Shown in pieces: positions 34,491-42,762 of a DNA stretch of 64,000 nucleotides. The DNA comes from Clostridia bacterium (GTDB taxonomy: Bacteria > Bacillota_A > Clostridia > Oscillospirales > CAG-272). Numbering within the stretch: position 1 is the first letter of the stretch; each line of letters begins with the position of its first letter. The notes beneath the pieces are model-generated. The model worked only from the letters and a program-made list of their open reading frames with translations. It was not told the origin of the DNA and searched no databases. The translations under genes and the position numbers were made by a program. The stretch covers positions 1 to 64,000 of the forward strand of contig JAGBRZ010000190.1 of NCBI GenBank assembly GCA_017632155.1, written 5' to 3'.

Positions 34491-35653
34491 CTACTTAAAA
34501 TATATTTATTTGTTATTATTGCTGCAATGCCATACAAAAGAATCAACACAAAAAATAATGCGCTAATTCCATGTGAGGTTAGCAGATAGTGTCCCATGTG
34601 ATTTCCTATTAAGCCAGCCCATGCCCAAGCACTGAGCGCGAATCCATGAACAACAGACACATTTTGCATTCCAAACTTATCACTGAGCAATGATGGAAGA
34701 ACAGAGAACCCTCCACCATACCCAGCATTACACATTAGCAATACGCTTACAACTACAAACACACTACTGAATCCCAGCCAATTCCATGATAGGACAATGA
34801 TAGAACTGAGAAATATTGATAAATACACAGATGCCCTATCCTTTATCTTGTCAGACAATGTAGAATATCCAAATCTACCAATAGCATTCAGGGCCGCAGT
34901 GCAACTTGCAATGATTGCAACCGATGCTCCAAGTCCGCTGATTGTCAAAATTGTTTTTTCCTGAGAAATCAAAGCCAGTCCGCATGTTATATTTATAAAG
35001 AACACGAACCATATAGCCAGGTATTGCTTATTGATAATAAATTTCAGACTATCTTTAAGGTTAAACGCAACACCTTTCCACTCTTCACGGCCTTCTGGTT
35101 TTCTAATTAACATTGCGCCAATACACATCAAATAGAAGTATGCGCCACCCAGTATGTAAAACGTATGCGCAATCGTAAATCTGGAAAGCAGATATGTTAT
35201 AAGAGGCGCAGCAATCACTTTCGCTAATCCAAACCCTGTAATTGCAATTCCAGTTGCTAACCCTTTATGTTTCGCAAACCACATCATCAGTGTTTTGACA
35301 GGGGTGAGATAACCGATACCCAGTCCAATTCCCATCAAAACACCATAACATAACATCACTCCCAACGTGCTTCCGGCAGCGATAGATAGGCCAGTGCCCA
35401 CCATGCCACATCCAAAACATATTGCAGACGCTTTAGCTGACTTTTCTACATTCTTTTCTACAAGGTTGCCACCAAATGCAGCAGACATACCCAAAAAGAA
35501 GATAGCCAAAGAAAACGCCCATTCAATGACGTGTGGCTGGCATCCTAAACTCTCACAAATGCTGTTCCTTAATAAAGACCAGCAATACACGGTCCCAATA
35601 GAGCAGTGTATAAGCAATGCTGGTATTGCTCCTCTAATCCATTTATTTTCCAT
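34487..35653 (-). CDS. MFS transporter, OFA (oxalate/formate antiporter-like) family
   Basis: 388 residues with about 12 membrane helices. The N-terminus (GAIPALLIHCSIGTVYCWSLL) and KHKGLATGIAITGFGLAKVIAAPLI match OFA-type major facilitator transporters; the KG-x-A-T-G loop between TM4 and TM5 region is characteristic. Full length with no disabling mutation visible. A complete metabolite transporter is very rare in lytic phage genomes. Substrate cannot be told; small carboxylates are the family norm. Confidence 0.88.
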   Translation of the reverse strand: MENKWIRGAIPALLIHCSIGTVYCWSLLRNSICESLGCQPHVIEWAFSLAIFFLGMSAAFGGNLVEKNVEKSAKASAICFGCGMVGTGLSIAAGSTLGVMLCYGVLMGIGLGIGYLTPVKTLMMWFAKHKGLATGIAITGFGLAKVIAAPLITYLLSRFTIAHTFYILGGAYFYLMCIGAMLIRKPEGREEWKGVAFNLKDSLKFIINKQYLAIWFVFFINITCGLALISQEKTILTISGLGASVAIIASCTAALNAIGRFGYSTLSDKIKDRASVYLSIFLSSIIVLSWNWLGFSSVFVVVSVLLMCNAGYGGGFSVLPSLLSDKFGMQNVSVVHGFALSAWAWAGLIGNHMGHYLLTSHGISALFFVLILLYGIAAIITNKYILSR

Positions 35654-35676
35654 ATTACTATCGTTTGATTATTTGT

Positions 35677-35714
35677 GCCCAGCCGGATGCGATGGCCGGC
35701 TAACGCATTTGGGC
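35677..35714 (-). promoter_or_regulatory. nested hairpin upstream of the MFS gene
   Basis: AGCCGG (35681-35686) pairs with CCGGCT (35696-35701), enclosed by GCCC (35677-35680) with GGGC (35711-35714). It lies between the stop of the 35721 gene and the transporter start at 35653. Terminator or leader structure; no T run follows directly. Confidence 0.45.
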
Positions 35715-35720
35715 TAATAG

Positions 35721-36053
35721 CTACTTGACAATTTTCAGCTTCACTTCCACAACCAGGTGGGATTTGTCACCTACCGCTGCCATAGCATTGTAAGTATCTT
35801 CAAGCAAAGCTAACATGACTCGATTGCTTTCTTCGTGCGTCATCTTCTTCCAGTTGACACCTAATGATTTTGCAGTTGCCTTAGCAGCTTGATAGAACTC
35901 ATTATCTTTTGGAATTTCGTTGATGTCATAAATAGCCTTTTCGCCACTGGCAAATAAATATTTGCTAAGTGCGATATAGCGTAAATATGTGGAGCGAAAT
36001 AGTTTCAGATCGTGGTTTCCTATCTGATCTTCCACCTTTATATCCTTTGTCAT
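35721..36053 (-). CDS. hypothetical protein
   Basis: 110 residues, helical N-terminal part (LFRSTYLRYIALSKYLFASG), strand-like C-terminus. No family recognised. Overlaps the upstream gene by four bases. Confidence 0.65.
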   Translation of the reverse strand: MTKDIKVEDQIGNHDLKLFRSTYLRYIALSKYLFASGEKAIYDINEIPKDNEFYQAAKATAKSLGVNWKKMTHEESNRVMLALLEDTYNAMAAVGDKSHLVVEVKLKIVK

Positions 36054-36250
36054 ACCAATTCCAAATCTGTTTCCAAAGCAACACCTTTCAAGGTCACATC
36101 ACCAACTTCAACTCGATATACGTATTGATGGTGGTCATTGAATATAGCGTACACTTTCTTGATTTTGCCAATCTTACCAACCATGTTAGACTGGATGTCA
36201 TTGGCGATAATCTTAACTCTATCTCCAGTCTTGAATTTCGATTTACTCAT
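36050..36250 (-). CDS. small SH3/KOW-like protein
   Basis: 66 residues; KTGDRVKIIA...VGKIGKIKKVY resembles a KOW/SH3 barrel as in ribosomal or transcription-associated proteins. Overlaps the RNA ligase stop by 8 bases. Confidence 0.65.
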   Translation of the reverse strand: MSKSKFKTGDRVKIIANDIQSNMVGKIGKIKKVYAIFNDHHQYVYRVEVGDVTLKGVALETDLELV

Positions 36251-36983
36251 TGCTCTTGTAGTGTGGATTTACTTTTTGTTCAACAGGGCCATCGCCATAT
36301 TTAGCGTGGTATTTCTGGAAGTCACATGTTTTTATTTTGGTGATAATACGTTCACCATTACGGAATAGGAGTCCACAAGGAGTTTTGAGCACCAAACCTT
36401 CAGCGTCATAATCCTTATTCTCGGCAATTGTTGACTTGAATCCCGCTTTGACAAATTCGATTGCCTCTGGAATAGTCATGTAGCCGATAAGTGGCACAAT
36501 TGGAATCTCGAATGCCTTAGCAATGTCTTCACATGCTTCACGATTCAACCACCAGCGGCCAACTTTTACATCAAACAAGATGAAACCGACTCCATCTTTA
36601 ATGTAATTACCACCTTTTTGAATTTTAACCCCATATCCCTCGCCATAGATGGAAGCCTGGAAGGGGGTCTCCGGCGTTGCTGCTTCGATTTGCTTGTTGA
36701 ATACAGTGCCAATGTGATACACTGTAAAGATTGTCTTTAACTTCTCCAGCAAATGAGTGGGAATGTTCGCTTTTTCCGTGCGACCATGAATCGAAATTTC
36801 TACATTGTTGCCATCACAAAAGATGTCACAATGGATATTCGTACCGTCAATTTTCTCAGTGCATTCCCATTTAAGGGATTTCAAATACTCAAACTCATCA
36901 CACGTCATGTTGTTTGGCATGATGATACTGTTTTCGTCACGCATAAACAGCGTGTTGATTTTTTGATAGTCTGTCTTGGACAT
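36243..36983 (-). CDS. RNA ligase, Rnl2-like
   Basis: ATP-dependent RNA ligase. Motif I is TEKIDGTNIH with the AMP-accepting Lys (residue about 38), motif III-like region GVGFILFDVKV, motif IV EGLVLKTP near 200, motif V IITKIKTCDF near 220. 246 residues fits the catalytic domain without a large C-terminal domain. Probably repairs tRNAs cleaved by host defences, fitting the encoded tRNA set. Confidence 0.87.
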   Translation of the reverse strand: MSKTDYQKINTLFMRDENSIIMPNNMTCDEFEYLKSLKWECTEKIDGTNIHCDIFCDGNNVEISIHGRTEKANIPTHLLEKLKTIFTVYHIGTVFNKQIEAATPETPFQASIYGEGYGVKIQKGGNYIKDGVGFILFDVKVGRWWLNREACEDIAKAFEIPIVPLIGYMTIPEAIEFVKAGFKSTIAENKDYDAEGLVLKTPCGLLFRNGERIITKIKTCDFQKYHAKYGDGPVEQKVNPHYKSNE

Positions 36984-36999
36984 AATGATTAAGTGTTAA

Positions 37000-37512
37000 T
37001 TATTTAAGCATTGCTCGTAATTCCACGAATTGCGGAACAAGAGCTGTTGTGTCACAGAAGTGTAGAAATGGAAGGGCTTCAGGAAACTGTTCGGTGATAC
37101 GCTTCTCACTTTTCAATTGCATCAAAGCGTCAGACACCTCGCTTTTGTACTTTCTTTTATCGCTACACAAATCTTCATATCGTCTTTTAAGACCATGACC
37201 TTTCTTGTAATCGTCATTATCCAGCACGAACACCTTTCGATAAATTGGATTACTCGTTGTGCATGGAATCGCTGAATAATGATAACTTGGAGCAGTCTCT
37301 GAAGTAAACTGAATGTTGTTACTTCTATCTGGGAAATATGAAGCGTACTCTTGTCCTAATGCCAGAATAGGTGCCGGCACATACTTTTTTACCAACTCGT
37401 CTCCGAACTTGGTCATTTCTTCTTTTGCTTTTTTGATCTTTTTGTCAAAAGCGATTTCTGCCAATTTCTCAGCAGCATCATCGGCCATTTCTCTTGTTAA
37501 TCTCTTTGCCAT
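37000..37512 (-). CDS. hypothetical protein, possible Nmad5-like
   Basis: 170 residues. The start (MAKRLTREMADDAAEKLAEIAF) resembles Nmad5, a domain linked with nucleotide modification in phages. Adjacent to two DNA methyltransferases, which supports a link to DNA modification. Family assignment is from memory of the N-terminal pattern and is tentative. Confidence 0.5.
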   Translation of the reverse strand: MAKRLTREMADDAAEKLAEIAFDKKIKKAKEEMTKFGDELVKKYVPAPILALGQEYASYFPDRSNNIQFTSETAPSYHYSAIPCTTSNPIYRKVFVLDNDDYKKGHGLKRRYEDLCSDKRKYKSEVSDALMQLKSEKRITEQFPEALPFLHFCDTTALVPQFVELRAMLK

Positions 37513-37524
37513 ACTTTTTTAGAT

Positions 37525-37947
37525 TTAGAACACCACTACCATTGATGGGAACGGTGCAGAATTTTTAGAATCTCCGAATTTAAGCCTGCCTTTTAGAAAG
37601 CGAATCTCTTTCGCTTTATGATAGATGTATTCATGGAAATACCGGGTATCTGTTCGAGCCGGAATAAGCATGACCACCGTAGTATTAGGCTTCTTACTCT
37701 CTTCATAAGCCTTCTGCACCCATAACGGAAGTTCTCTGCCGTATGGCGGGTTACAAAAGACGTTATACCCCCCCCAGTTCTGGCGTAAGCCATCAATTTC
37801 TTTCGTGAAAAACTTAGTACACTTCGCGTTTTCTGGAGTTGCACAAGGATCTAAGTTGAAGTGAAATTCAGCATTTAACTGATCGAAGAAAGACTGTGGT
37901 GTTGCCCACAAATCAGTTGCTGAAGAAAACATTACCTCCGTGTTCAT
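37525..37947 (-). CDS. phage N-6-adenine DNA methyltransferase
   Basis: 140 residues of the Dam/phage N6A methyltransferase family: WATPQSFFDQLNAEFHFNLDPCA at the N-terminus, catalytic motif NPPYGR near residue 67, and KGRLKFGDSKNSAPFPSMVVVF at the C-terminus. Likely protects phage DNA from restriction. Confidence 0.88.
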   Translation of the reverse strand: MNTEVMFSSATDLWATPQSFFDQLNAEFHFNLDPCATPENAKCTKFFTKEIDGLRQNWGGYNVFCNPPYGRELPLWVQKAYEESKKPNTTVVMLIPARTDTRYFHEYIYHKAKEIRFLKGRLKFGDSKNSAPFPSMVVVF

Positions 37948-37957
37948 ACGATTGATA

Positions 37958-38185
37958 TTAAATTGTAACCAATGTTGTTTGTTTTAATTCTCCGTGCCAC
38001 CCTCGTTTTCTAAGCACATCAATTAATAAATTGTCTGGAATCTTGTCCACAGCTTCTTTGTCGGTTTGCAAAATATCAGCTAACATCCATGTTGGACATT
38101 TGCGTCTTTGCCCCATTGGACAACGGCCAAAATTTATCTTGAATTTGCATTCACTACAGGGATTGTAAACATTCGCATCACTCAT
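37958..38185 (-). CDS. hypothetical Cys-rich protein with C-terminal GEL motif
   Basis: 75 residues. N-terminal half has CSECKFKINFGRCPMGQRRKCP, a putative metal site. The last 30 residues (IPDNLLIDVLRKRGWHGELK...) match the C-terminus of the next gene and of the 42051-42737 protein. Overlaps the next gene's stop by four bases. Confidence 0.65.
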   Translation of the reverse strand: MSDANVYNPCSECKFKINFGRCPMGQRRKCPTWMLADILQTDKEAVDKIPDNLLIDVLRKRGWHGELKQTTLVTI

Positions 38186-38364
38186 ACTGAAATTACTTTA
38201 GAGAAGCGCAACTCTCCAGAAAATCCACGCCTTCTCAATTCCGCGAATAACTGGTCATCTTGAAAATCTGCCAGCGTCAAAGTTGCTTTTACACCTTGTT
38301 GTTTTGTATAGTTCTCTGGACGCTTATTGGAAGAAGCGTTTCTTGTTTCTTTGTTTTCTGCCAT
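38182..38364 (-). CDS. hypothetical protein with C-terminal GEL motif
   Basis: 60 residues, upstream neighbour of the previous gene. C-terminal DDQLFAELRRRGFSGELRFS is the shared tail motif. The N-terminus is polar and probably disordered. Confidence 0.65.
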   Translation of the reverse strand: MAENKETRNASSNKRPENYTKQQGVKATLTLADFQDDQLFAELRRRGFSGELRFSKVISV

Positions 38365-38379
38365 AATATGATTGAATGA

Positions 38380-40014
38380 TTACGCAACTTTACGTTGCAT
38401 TGTTAATAATGTGTTACATAATGCCTCACAAAGCACACGAGCCATTGTAACTTCAACTGCATTTCCGATATATTTCTTCTGTTCGGCCTGTGTACCAATC
38501 AGGACATAATTTTCTGGGAAGCCCATAATCTTTTTGAGTTCGCCAACCCTTAGCATACGAACCTTAATATCTACAATGTTGTAGAGTGCCATGAACTCTT
38601 TAATTTGCTTCATCGGCTCAGAGTCAGTGTCATAAATATGATACACCAAACCTTTGTCAGTCATCGTTATGAAGTCGTGCAATACCCCAGAATGAGTCGC
38701 TTCAATCAAGTATGGAGGCATCTTATCCATACGTGCAATCAGAGTAAAGCATGGATTATCAACAGAACCTCCTGGAGATGAGTATTGCGGATTCATCAAA
38801 AAGTAATCGCTTTGCGTTTCACACGCTACTACATTCTGCTTAGGGTTAGTTGTAATTGCGGGGCACGGATCGTCACAACTTGATAATTGACCGCCTCCAG
38901 AATATTGATTGACAATGAAAGTTGGATTGACAAGCGCACACCTATCTTTCGTAGTAATAGTTGGAGCTGGCTCATCAATAGACTTTACAAAACCATTTCC
39001 GTAATGCACAGATATAAACTGATGGTGGTCAATTGTGGTAATGGTTCCAGCAGGCTCATCTACACTTGAATTTTTACTCATAGGGTCTCCGCTATATGCT
39101 TTTGATAAGAAACACACATACGCAAGCCCTAATCGGTTCTGCGTAGCGACAGTAGGGCATGGCTCATCTATGCTGGGTGGGACATACTTTCCTGCTTGGT
39201 TCATGGAGTTATACTTCACAAGGAACGCATCTTTGCCACCAGCTACGAACTTGATAAGCCCTGCATAAATTCGTTTCAGAGAGGCATCCACCAAAGGTTT
39301 CTTTCTTCCGAACATGCTCTTTCCCTTATCATCAAAGTCAAGGGCATTTCTTACAGCACCCCATTTCTTTTTACCAGAGGTAGGCTTCTTCGCATGTGTC
39401 TGTGTAGGGAACACAATTGGCAAATCGCCCTTTGCGAATATTCCAAAGAATCGTTTGCGACTGGTAATTGCCCCATAATCTGCTGAATTAAGAATGCGAA
39501 AATCGAATCTATATCCATAATCACACACCTTATTAACCCAATTGACATACGAGGTCCCTTTGTCTTTACTTACAGGCTTACCATTCTCATCCAACGGACC
39601 CCAACTCATGAACTCCTCCACGTTTTCAATTTGTATATAATCTGGCTGAATGGCATCTATGTAACGGAATAGATGTTCTGCAAGAGTACGGCTGTCAGCG
39701 TCTCGTGGCTGACCTCCTTTCGCTTTACTGAAGTTCGTACATTCCAGAGAAGCCCAAAGAACCACCAACGAGTCTGGATATTCGGCTCTACACTTTTTGA
39801 GGTGCGCTTTCATTGGAGAAAGTTCCAATGTTCTAATATCTTCAGTAAAATGCAACGCATCTGGATGGTTGGCCGCATGGGAGGCGATAGCGTTCTTGTC
39901 GTGATTCACACACGCAATCACCTTTGCACATTGCTCTTTATTCAAACGAGCCGTCTCAACGCCTGTACTTGTACCTCCGGCACCACAAAACAAGTCTATA
40001 TATAATAACTGCAT
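38380..40014 (-). CDS. DNA cytosine-5 methyltransferase
   Basis: 544 residues. Motif I DLFCGAGGTSTG near residue 7, motif IV region LECTNFSKAKGG near 92 (the Cys nucleophile in ECTN rather than PCQ), motif VI IENVEEF near 138, motif X IGNAVEVTMARVL near 515. The target-recognition region has five similar blocks of the form S-x-D-D/E-P-x-x-T-I/V (SIDEPCPTVA, SVDEPAGTIT, SIDEPAPTIT, SCDDPCPAIT, SVDNPCFTLI). Modifies cytosines in phage DNA, probably against restriction. The repeats are unusual in number. Confidence 0.9.
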   Translation of the reverse strand: MQLLYIDLFCGAGGTSTGVETARLNKEQCAKVIACVNHDKNAIASHAANHPDALHFTEDIRTLELSPMKAHLKKCRAEYPDSLVVLWASLECTNFSKAKGGQPRDADSRTLAEHLFRYIDAIQPDYIQIENVEEFMSWGPLDENGKPVSKDKGTSYVNWVNKVCDYGYRFDFRILNSADYGAITSRKRFFGIFAKGDLPIVFPTQTHAKKPTSGKKKWGAVRNALDFDDKGKSMFGRKKPLVDASLKRIYAGLIKFVAGGKDAFLVKYNSMNQAGKYVPPSIDEPCPTVATQNRLGLAYVCFLSKAYSGDPMSKNSSVDEPAGTITTIDHHQFISVHYGNGFVKSIDEPAPTITTKDRCALVNPTFIVNQYSGGGQLSSCDDPCPAITTNPKQNVVACETQSDYFLMNPQYSSPGGSVDNPCFTLIARMDKMPPYLIEATHSGVLHDFITMTDKGLVYHIYDTDSEPMKQIKEFMALYNIVDIKVRMLRVGELKKIMGFPENYVLIGTQAEQKKYIGNAVEVTMARVLCEALCNTLLTMQRKVA

Positions 40015-40025
40015 ATCGTGTCGGA

Positions 40026-40865
40026 TTACAAATCGTTGCCAATAAACTGCTTGAAAGTCTCGATATTTCTCTCAAAAGACTCCATGTTCTCCCAGTAATT
40101 AGAGATGAACTCCTGTATTTTATGGGAAGGTGCATCCTCAAATGGTTCAGATAACACATTGTAAGCAGCTTCCTCCCAGTCCTCGTAAGACCAGTCCTCA
40201 ATTTCAAGATACCCTCCGCAATCAACTTCTTCGATTGGTGAATCAAGCGCAATAGAACATTCACGGTTTACACGAACAATCTGTTCAATTGTAGCCAGTT
40301 CTTCAGTGTCATCGGCATGTCGGATGTCATAGATATATTTGCCACCAGTATCATTTTTACGATCAATACGTTCCTCAATAACAATACCTCTTACCGTTTC
40401 TCCATTAGACAATTCAAGCATTAAAAACTCTGGCTCAAAGTCAAGTTCTTCCACCAGCCTTTCAAATGTCTTTTGAAAGATTGTTTCAATAATTTCATTC
40501 AAATGTTCATTCTGGAAATCGCTGTCTTCCATCAGCCACAAACAATCATAATATGTAAAACCAGCAGCCTTAATCATATCTTTGATTGTAGTATCAGATG
40601 TACCGTTAGCACAGGCATCTTGGATAGCACACCAGTAACCCTTATTAAATTCTTTCAGGTAAGGCTTTAACTCATCTGCTCTTGCTATTTCAGAGATTAT
40701 CTCCTCTTCGTAGTGTTCTTCCTCAATTGGAATAAGAGAAATGCTTGTATCGTCCTTTATGACCTCTGGTACATGTTTACACACTTGCATAATGCGATAA
40801 TTCCCATCGCCAAATGGGTCATACTTTACCTTTTCGCCCATTTGAATAAAACTATATTTACTCAT
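40026..40865 (-). CDS. hypothetical acidic protein
   Basis: 279 residues, rich in Glu/Asp, mostly helical after a strand-rich N-terminus. No recognised family. Precedes the methyltransferase by 11 bases. Confidence 0.7.
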   Translation of the reverse strand: MSKYSFIQMGEKVKYDPFGDGNYRIMQVCKHVPEVIKDDTSISLIPIEEEHYEEEIISEIARADELKPYLKEFNKGYWCAIQDACANGTSDTTIKDMIKAAGFTYYDCLWLMEDSDFQNEHLNEIIETIFQKTFERLVEELDFEPEFLMLELSNGETVRGIVIEERIDRKNDTGGKYIYDIRHADDTEELATIEQIVRVNRECSIALDSPIEEVDCGGYLEIEDWSYEDWEEAAYNVLSEPFEDAPSHKIQEFISNYWENMESFERNIETFKQFIGNDL

Positions 40866-40872
40866 AACTTTC

Positions 40873-41103
40873 TTATTTGAACCATGTTAATATTCTTGGA
40901 GTCTCCCAGTAGTAATGATACTCTGGATAACACTCCTTTAGTGTTGATAAAATTTTACCTCTGATTGGATGTTTGATAATACGAATGTGATTGGCGCGAA
41001 TGACATAATCTTTCCCGCGCTTTAATCCAGTGAATGTCATCATACATTTTAGAAAGCTATGAATTGGTATTGCATTGCTTTCATCTATGTATGTTCTTTT
41101 CAT
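40873..41103 (-). CDS. hypothetical protein
   Basis: 76 residues from MKRTYIDESNAIPIHS at 41103; the start lies just inside the end of the MucR-like gene. No family recognised. Confidence 0.6.
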   Translation of the reverse strand: MKRTYIDESNAIPIHSFLKCMMTFTGLKRGKDYVIRANHIRIIKHPIRGKILSTLKECYPEYHYYWETPRILTWFK

Positions 41104-41509
41104 GTCTATTGGAATTACTGTGAATAGTTCGTTTGCCTTGCTCAACAAGACGCAATCTGGTCTGCTCTGATACGACAGCTTTCACACGTCCTTTTGAATG
41201 TTTCGCAAATCTTGTAGCAGTGCCGCCCTCAATTAGATTCTTCTTGATTGACACGTCATAATTGCGTTTTGCACAATCTGACAGATGTTGCCGGTGTTCA
41301 TCAGAAACAAGTCCTTTTATTACGTCAAGGCCAAACATGACCTTATAGACCCATGAAGTGATGCCGTGCGTTTGAACTACATGAGCACCCAATTTACGGA
41401 ACGGCTTCCCGCAAATATGACATATAATTCTACCATCGGCACTTTTTACCACTTTACCATAATTAGGGTGGCTTGTCTGAAGTTCGATGTTTTCTCTTCC
41501 TGTTTTCAT
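41081..41509 (-). CDS. MucR/Ros-like zinc-finger protein
   Basis: 142 residues from MKTGRENIELQT at 41509. IICHICGKPFRKLGAHVVQTHGITSWVYKVMFGLD is the Ros/MucR-type C2H2 zinc finger with the LGAH-x-x-x-x-H spacing. C-terminal part is basic. Probably a transcriptional regulator or HNH-associated DNA-binding protein. Overlaps the HTH gene upstream by 47 bases. Confidence 0.75.
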   Translation of the reverse strand: MKTGRENIELQTSHPNYGKVVKSADGRIICHICGKPFRKLGAHVVQTHGITSWVYKVMFGLDVIKGLVSDEHRQHLSDCAKRNYDVSIKKNLIEGGTATRFAKHSKGRVKAVVSEQTRLRLVEQGKRTIHSNSNRHEKNIHR

Positions 41510-41789
41510 TAATTTTACCTGTTTGATACAATTCTTGCTTACGTCTCCTGTATTGCTTTTTAGCTTCAGTCCAATAAGCCGTAGAGCGTTTCTTAGGCTT
41601 GCTACGTTGTTGAGGGTGCAGTATGTTCTGGACGGAACGCTTACTGCACCCAAACATAGCCGCTAACTTACGTTGGCTGTAACCCTGCTCATTCAAAATT
41701 TTAATTGCCCGAATTTGCTCTAAAGAAAGTTTTCTACGCTTATCGTAAACTGTACCTTGAATCGGTATTCGTTCACTCTTATAAGGCAT
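41463..41789 (-). CDS. helix-turn-helix DNA-binding protein
   Basis: 108 residues. LSLEQIRAIKILNEQGYSQRKLAAMFGCSKRSVQNILHPQQR (residues about 21-62) is a resolvase/homeodomain-like HTH. The C-terminus is very basic. Likely a small regulator, paired with the following zinc-finger gene. Confidence 0.78.
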   Translation of the reverse strand: MPYKSERIPIQGTVYDKRRKLSLEQIRAIKILNEQGYSQRKLAAMFGCSKRSVQNILHPQQRSKPKKRSTAYWTEAKKQYRRRKQELYQTGKINENRKRKHRTSDKPP

Positions 41790-41790
41790 A

Positions 41791-42051
41791 TTAGTTATAA
41801 CTTGCTTCTACAATTTTGACAATTTCCTCTTCTGACAAATTGAACTCATCAGGCTCAATGTAGTATGCGATTGTCTCATCCAGTTTCACTGCATCATGAG
41901 ACGCTACACTGCCTTCCATATCCTGCAAGAGAACAGCATCCAATTCGGTAGATGATACTGTTACCTGTTGCTCTTCTGGCGTGCCGGCAAAAATTGTAAT
42001 ATCAATGGCCGGGTACTCTTTACCCAGCCAATTAATACTATACTTATCCAT
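41791..42051 (-). CDS. hypothetical acidic protein
   Basis: 86 residues, strongly acidic. Start overlaps the stop of the DUF1566-like gene by one base. No family recognised. Confidence 0.65.
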   Translation of the reverse strand: MDKYSINWLGKEYPAIDITIFAGTPEEQQVTVSSTELDAVLLQDMEGSVASHDAVKLDETIAYYIEPDEFNLSEEEIVKIVEASYN

Positions 42052-42737
42052 TACAACTTGAATGTTTTAGTGATTTCACCCTTATAGTTACGCTGCTTCA
42101 ACAAAGCGATCAACTCATCGTCTGTCAACTCTGTCTTTTCGCTCGGCGTTGAAAGAACGCCTCGCAATGGCTCAAATGCACACACAGCCCTAACTACGTA
42201 ACTGCTATACTTGTAGTTGTAGATGAAGTTACCATTGGAGAAGTAGACGAAACATGCGTAAGGCTGGTTGTACTCAGAACTACTCCAGCTCCACTCGTCT
42301 TTTAACTTGGCATCTGACAATCCAAGCTCGTCCAATACTGCATTAATCTCATTCTTGAATGCAGCCAACATACCAAGCTCATAAAGAGATGGGAGATACC
42401 ACTGGAGGCCCGCACAATCATATTCAAGGCAACGCTTTGCCGCATACATTCCTTCGTAGTTTTCGTGTGCCTTCACAATACGCTGAGTTGCTTCCAGGCC
42501 ACACAATGTTGTCAATGCCTTTGCTTCGCCGATATAATCATCGTCATTCTTTACATCGACACAAATATCCTCACTGCCCCATTTTTCTTTCCATGATGGC
42601 AAAGCGAGAATGAGGCCGATAGTCTCAGTCTGCAATACAATACCTGCAACCTCTTTCTTGTGAAGGTTAGCGTTCTTGAACTCACTAACGGACATAACGC
42701 CGTTCTCAAAAGTCTTTACAGAAATCAAATGTTCCAT
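42051..42737 (-). CDS. DUF1566/C-type-lectin-fold protein with GEL tail
   Basis: 228 residues. The region from about 113 (WYLPSLYELGML) to 190 (WSWSSSEYNQPYACFVYFSNGNFIYNYKYSSYVVRAVCAF) is the DUF1566/CLec-like pattern common to variable proteins of diversity-generating retroelements. The codons of that block are mostly NNC/NNT, which also fits. No template repeat is visible in the window. The last 25 residues (TDDELIALLKQRNYKGEITK) carry the shared GEL-type tail. Confidence 0.7.
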   Translation of the reverse strand: MEHLISVKTFENGVMSVSEFKNANLHKKEVAGIVLQTETIGLILALPSWKEKWGSEDICVDVKNDDDYIGEAKALTTLCGLEATQRIVKAHENYEGMYAAKRCLEYDCAGLQWYLPSLYELGMLAAFKNEINAVLDELGLSDAKLKDEWSWSSSEYNQPYACFVYFSNGNFIYNYKYSSYVVRAVCAFEPLRGVLSTPSEKTELTDDELIALLKQRNYKGEITKTFKL

Positions 42738-42762
42738 AATTGATGAATTAAAAAAGTGATTA

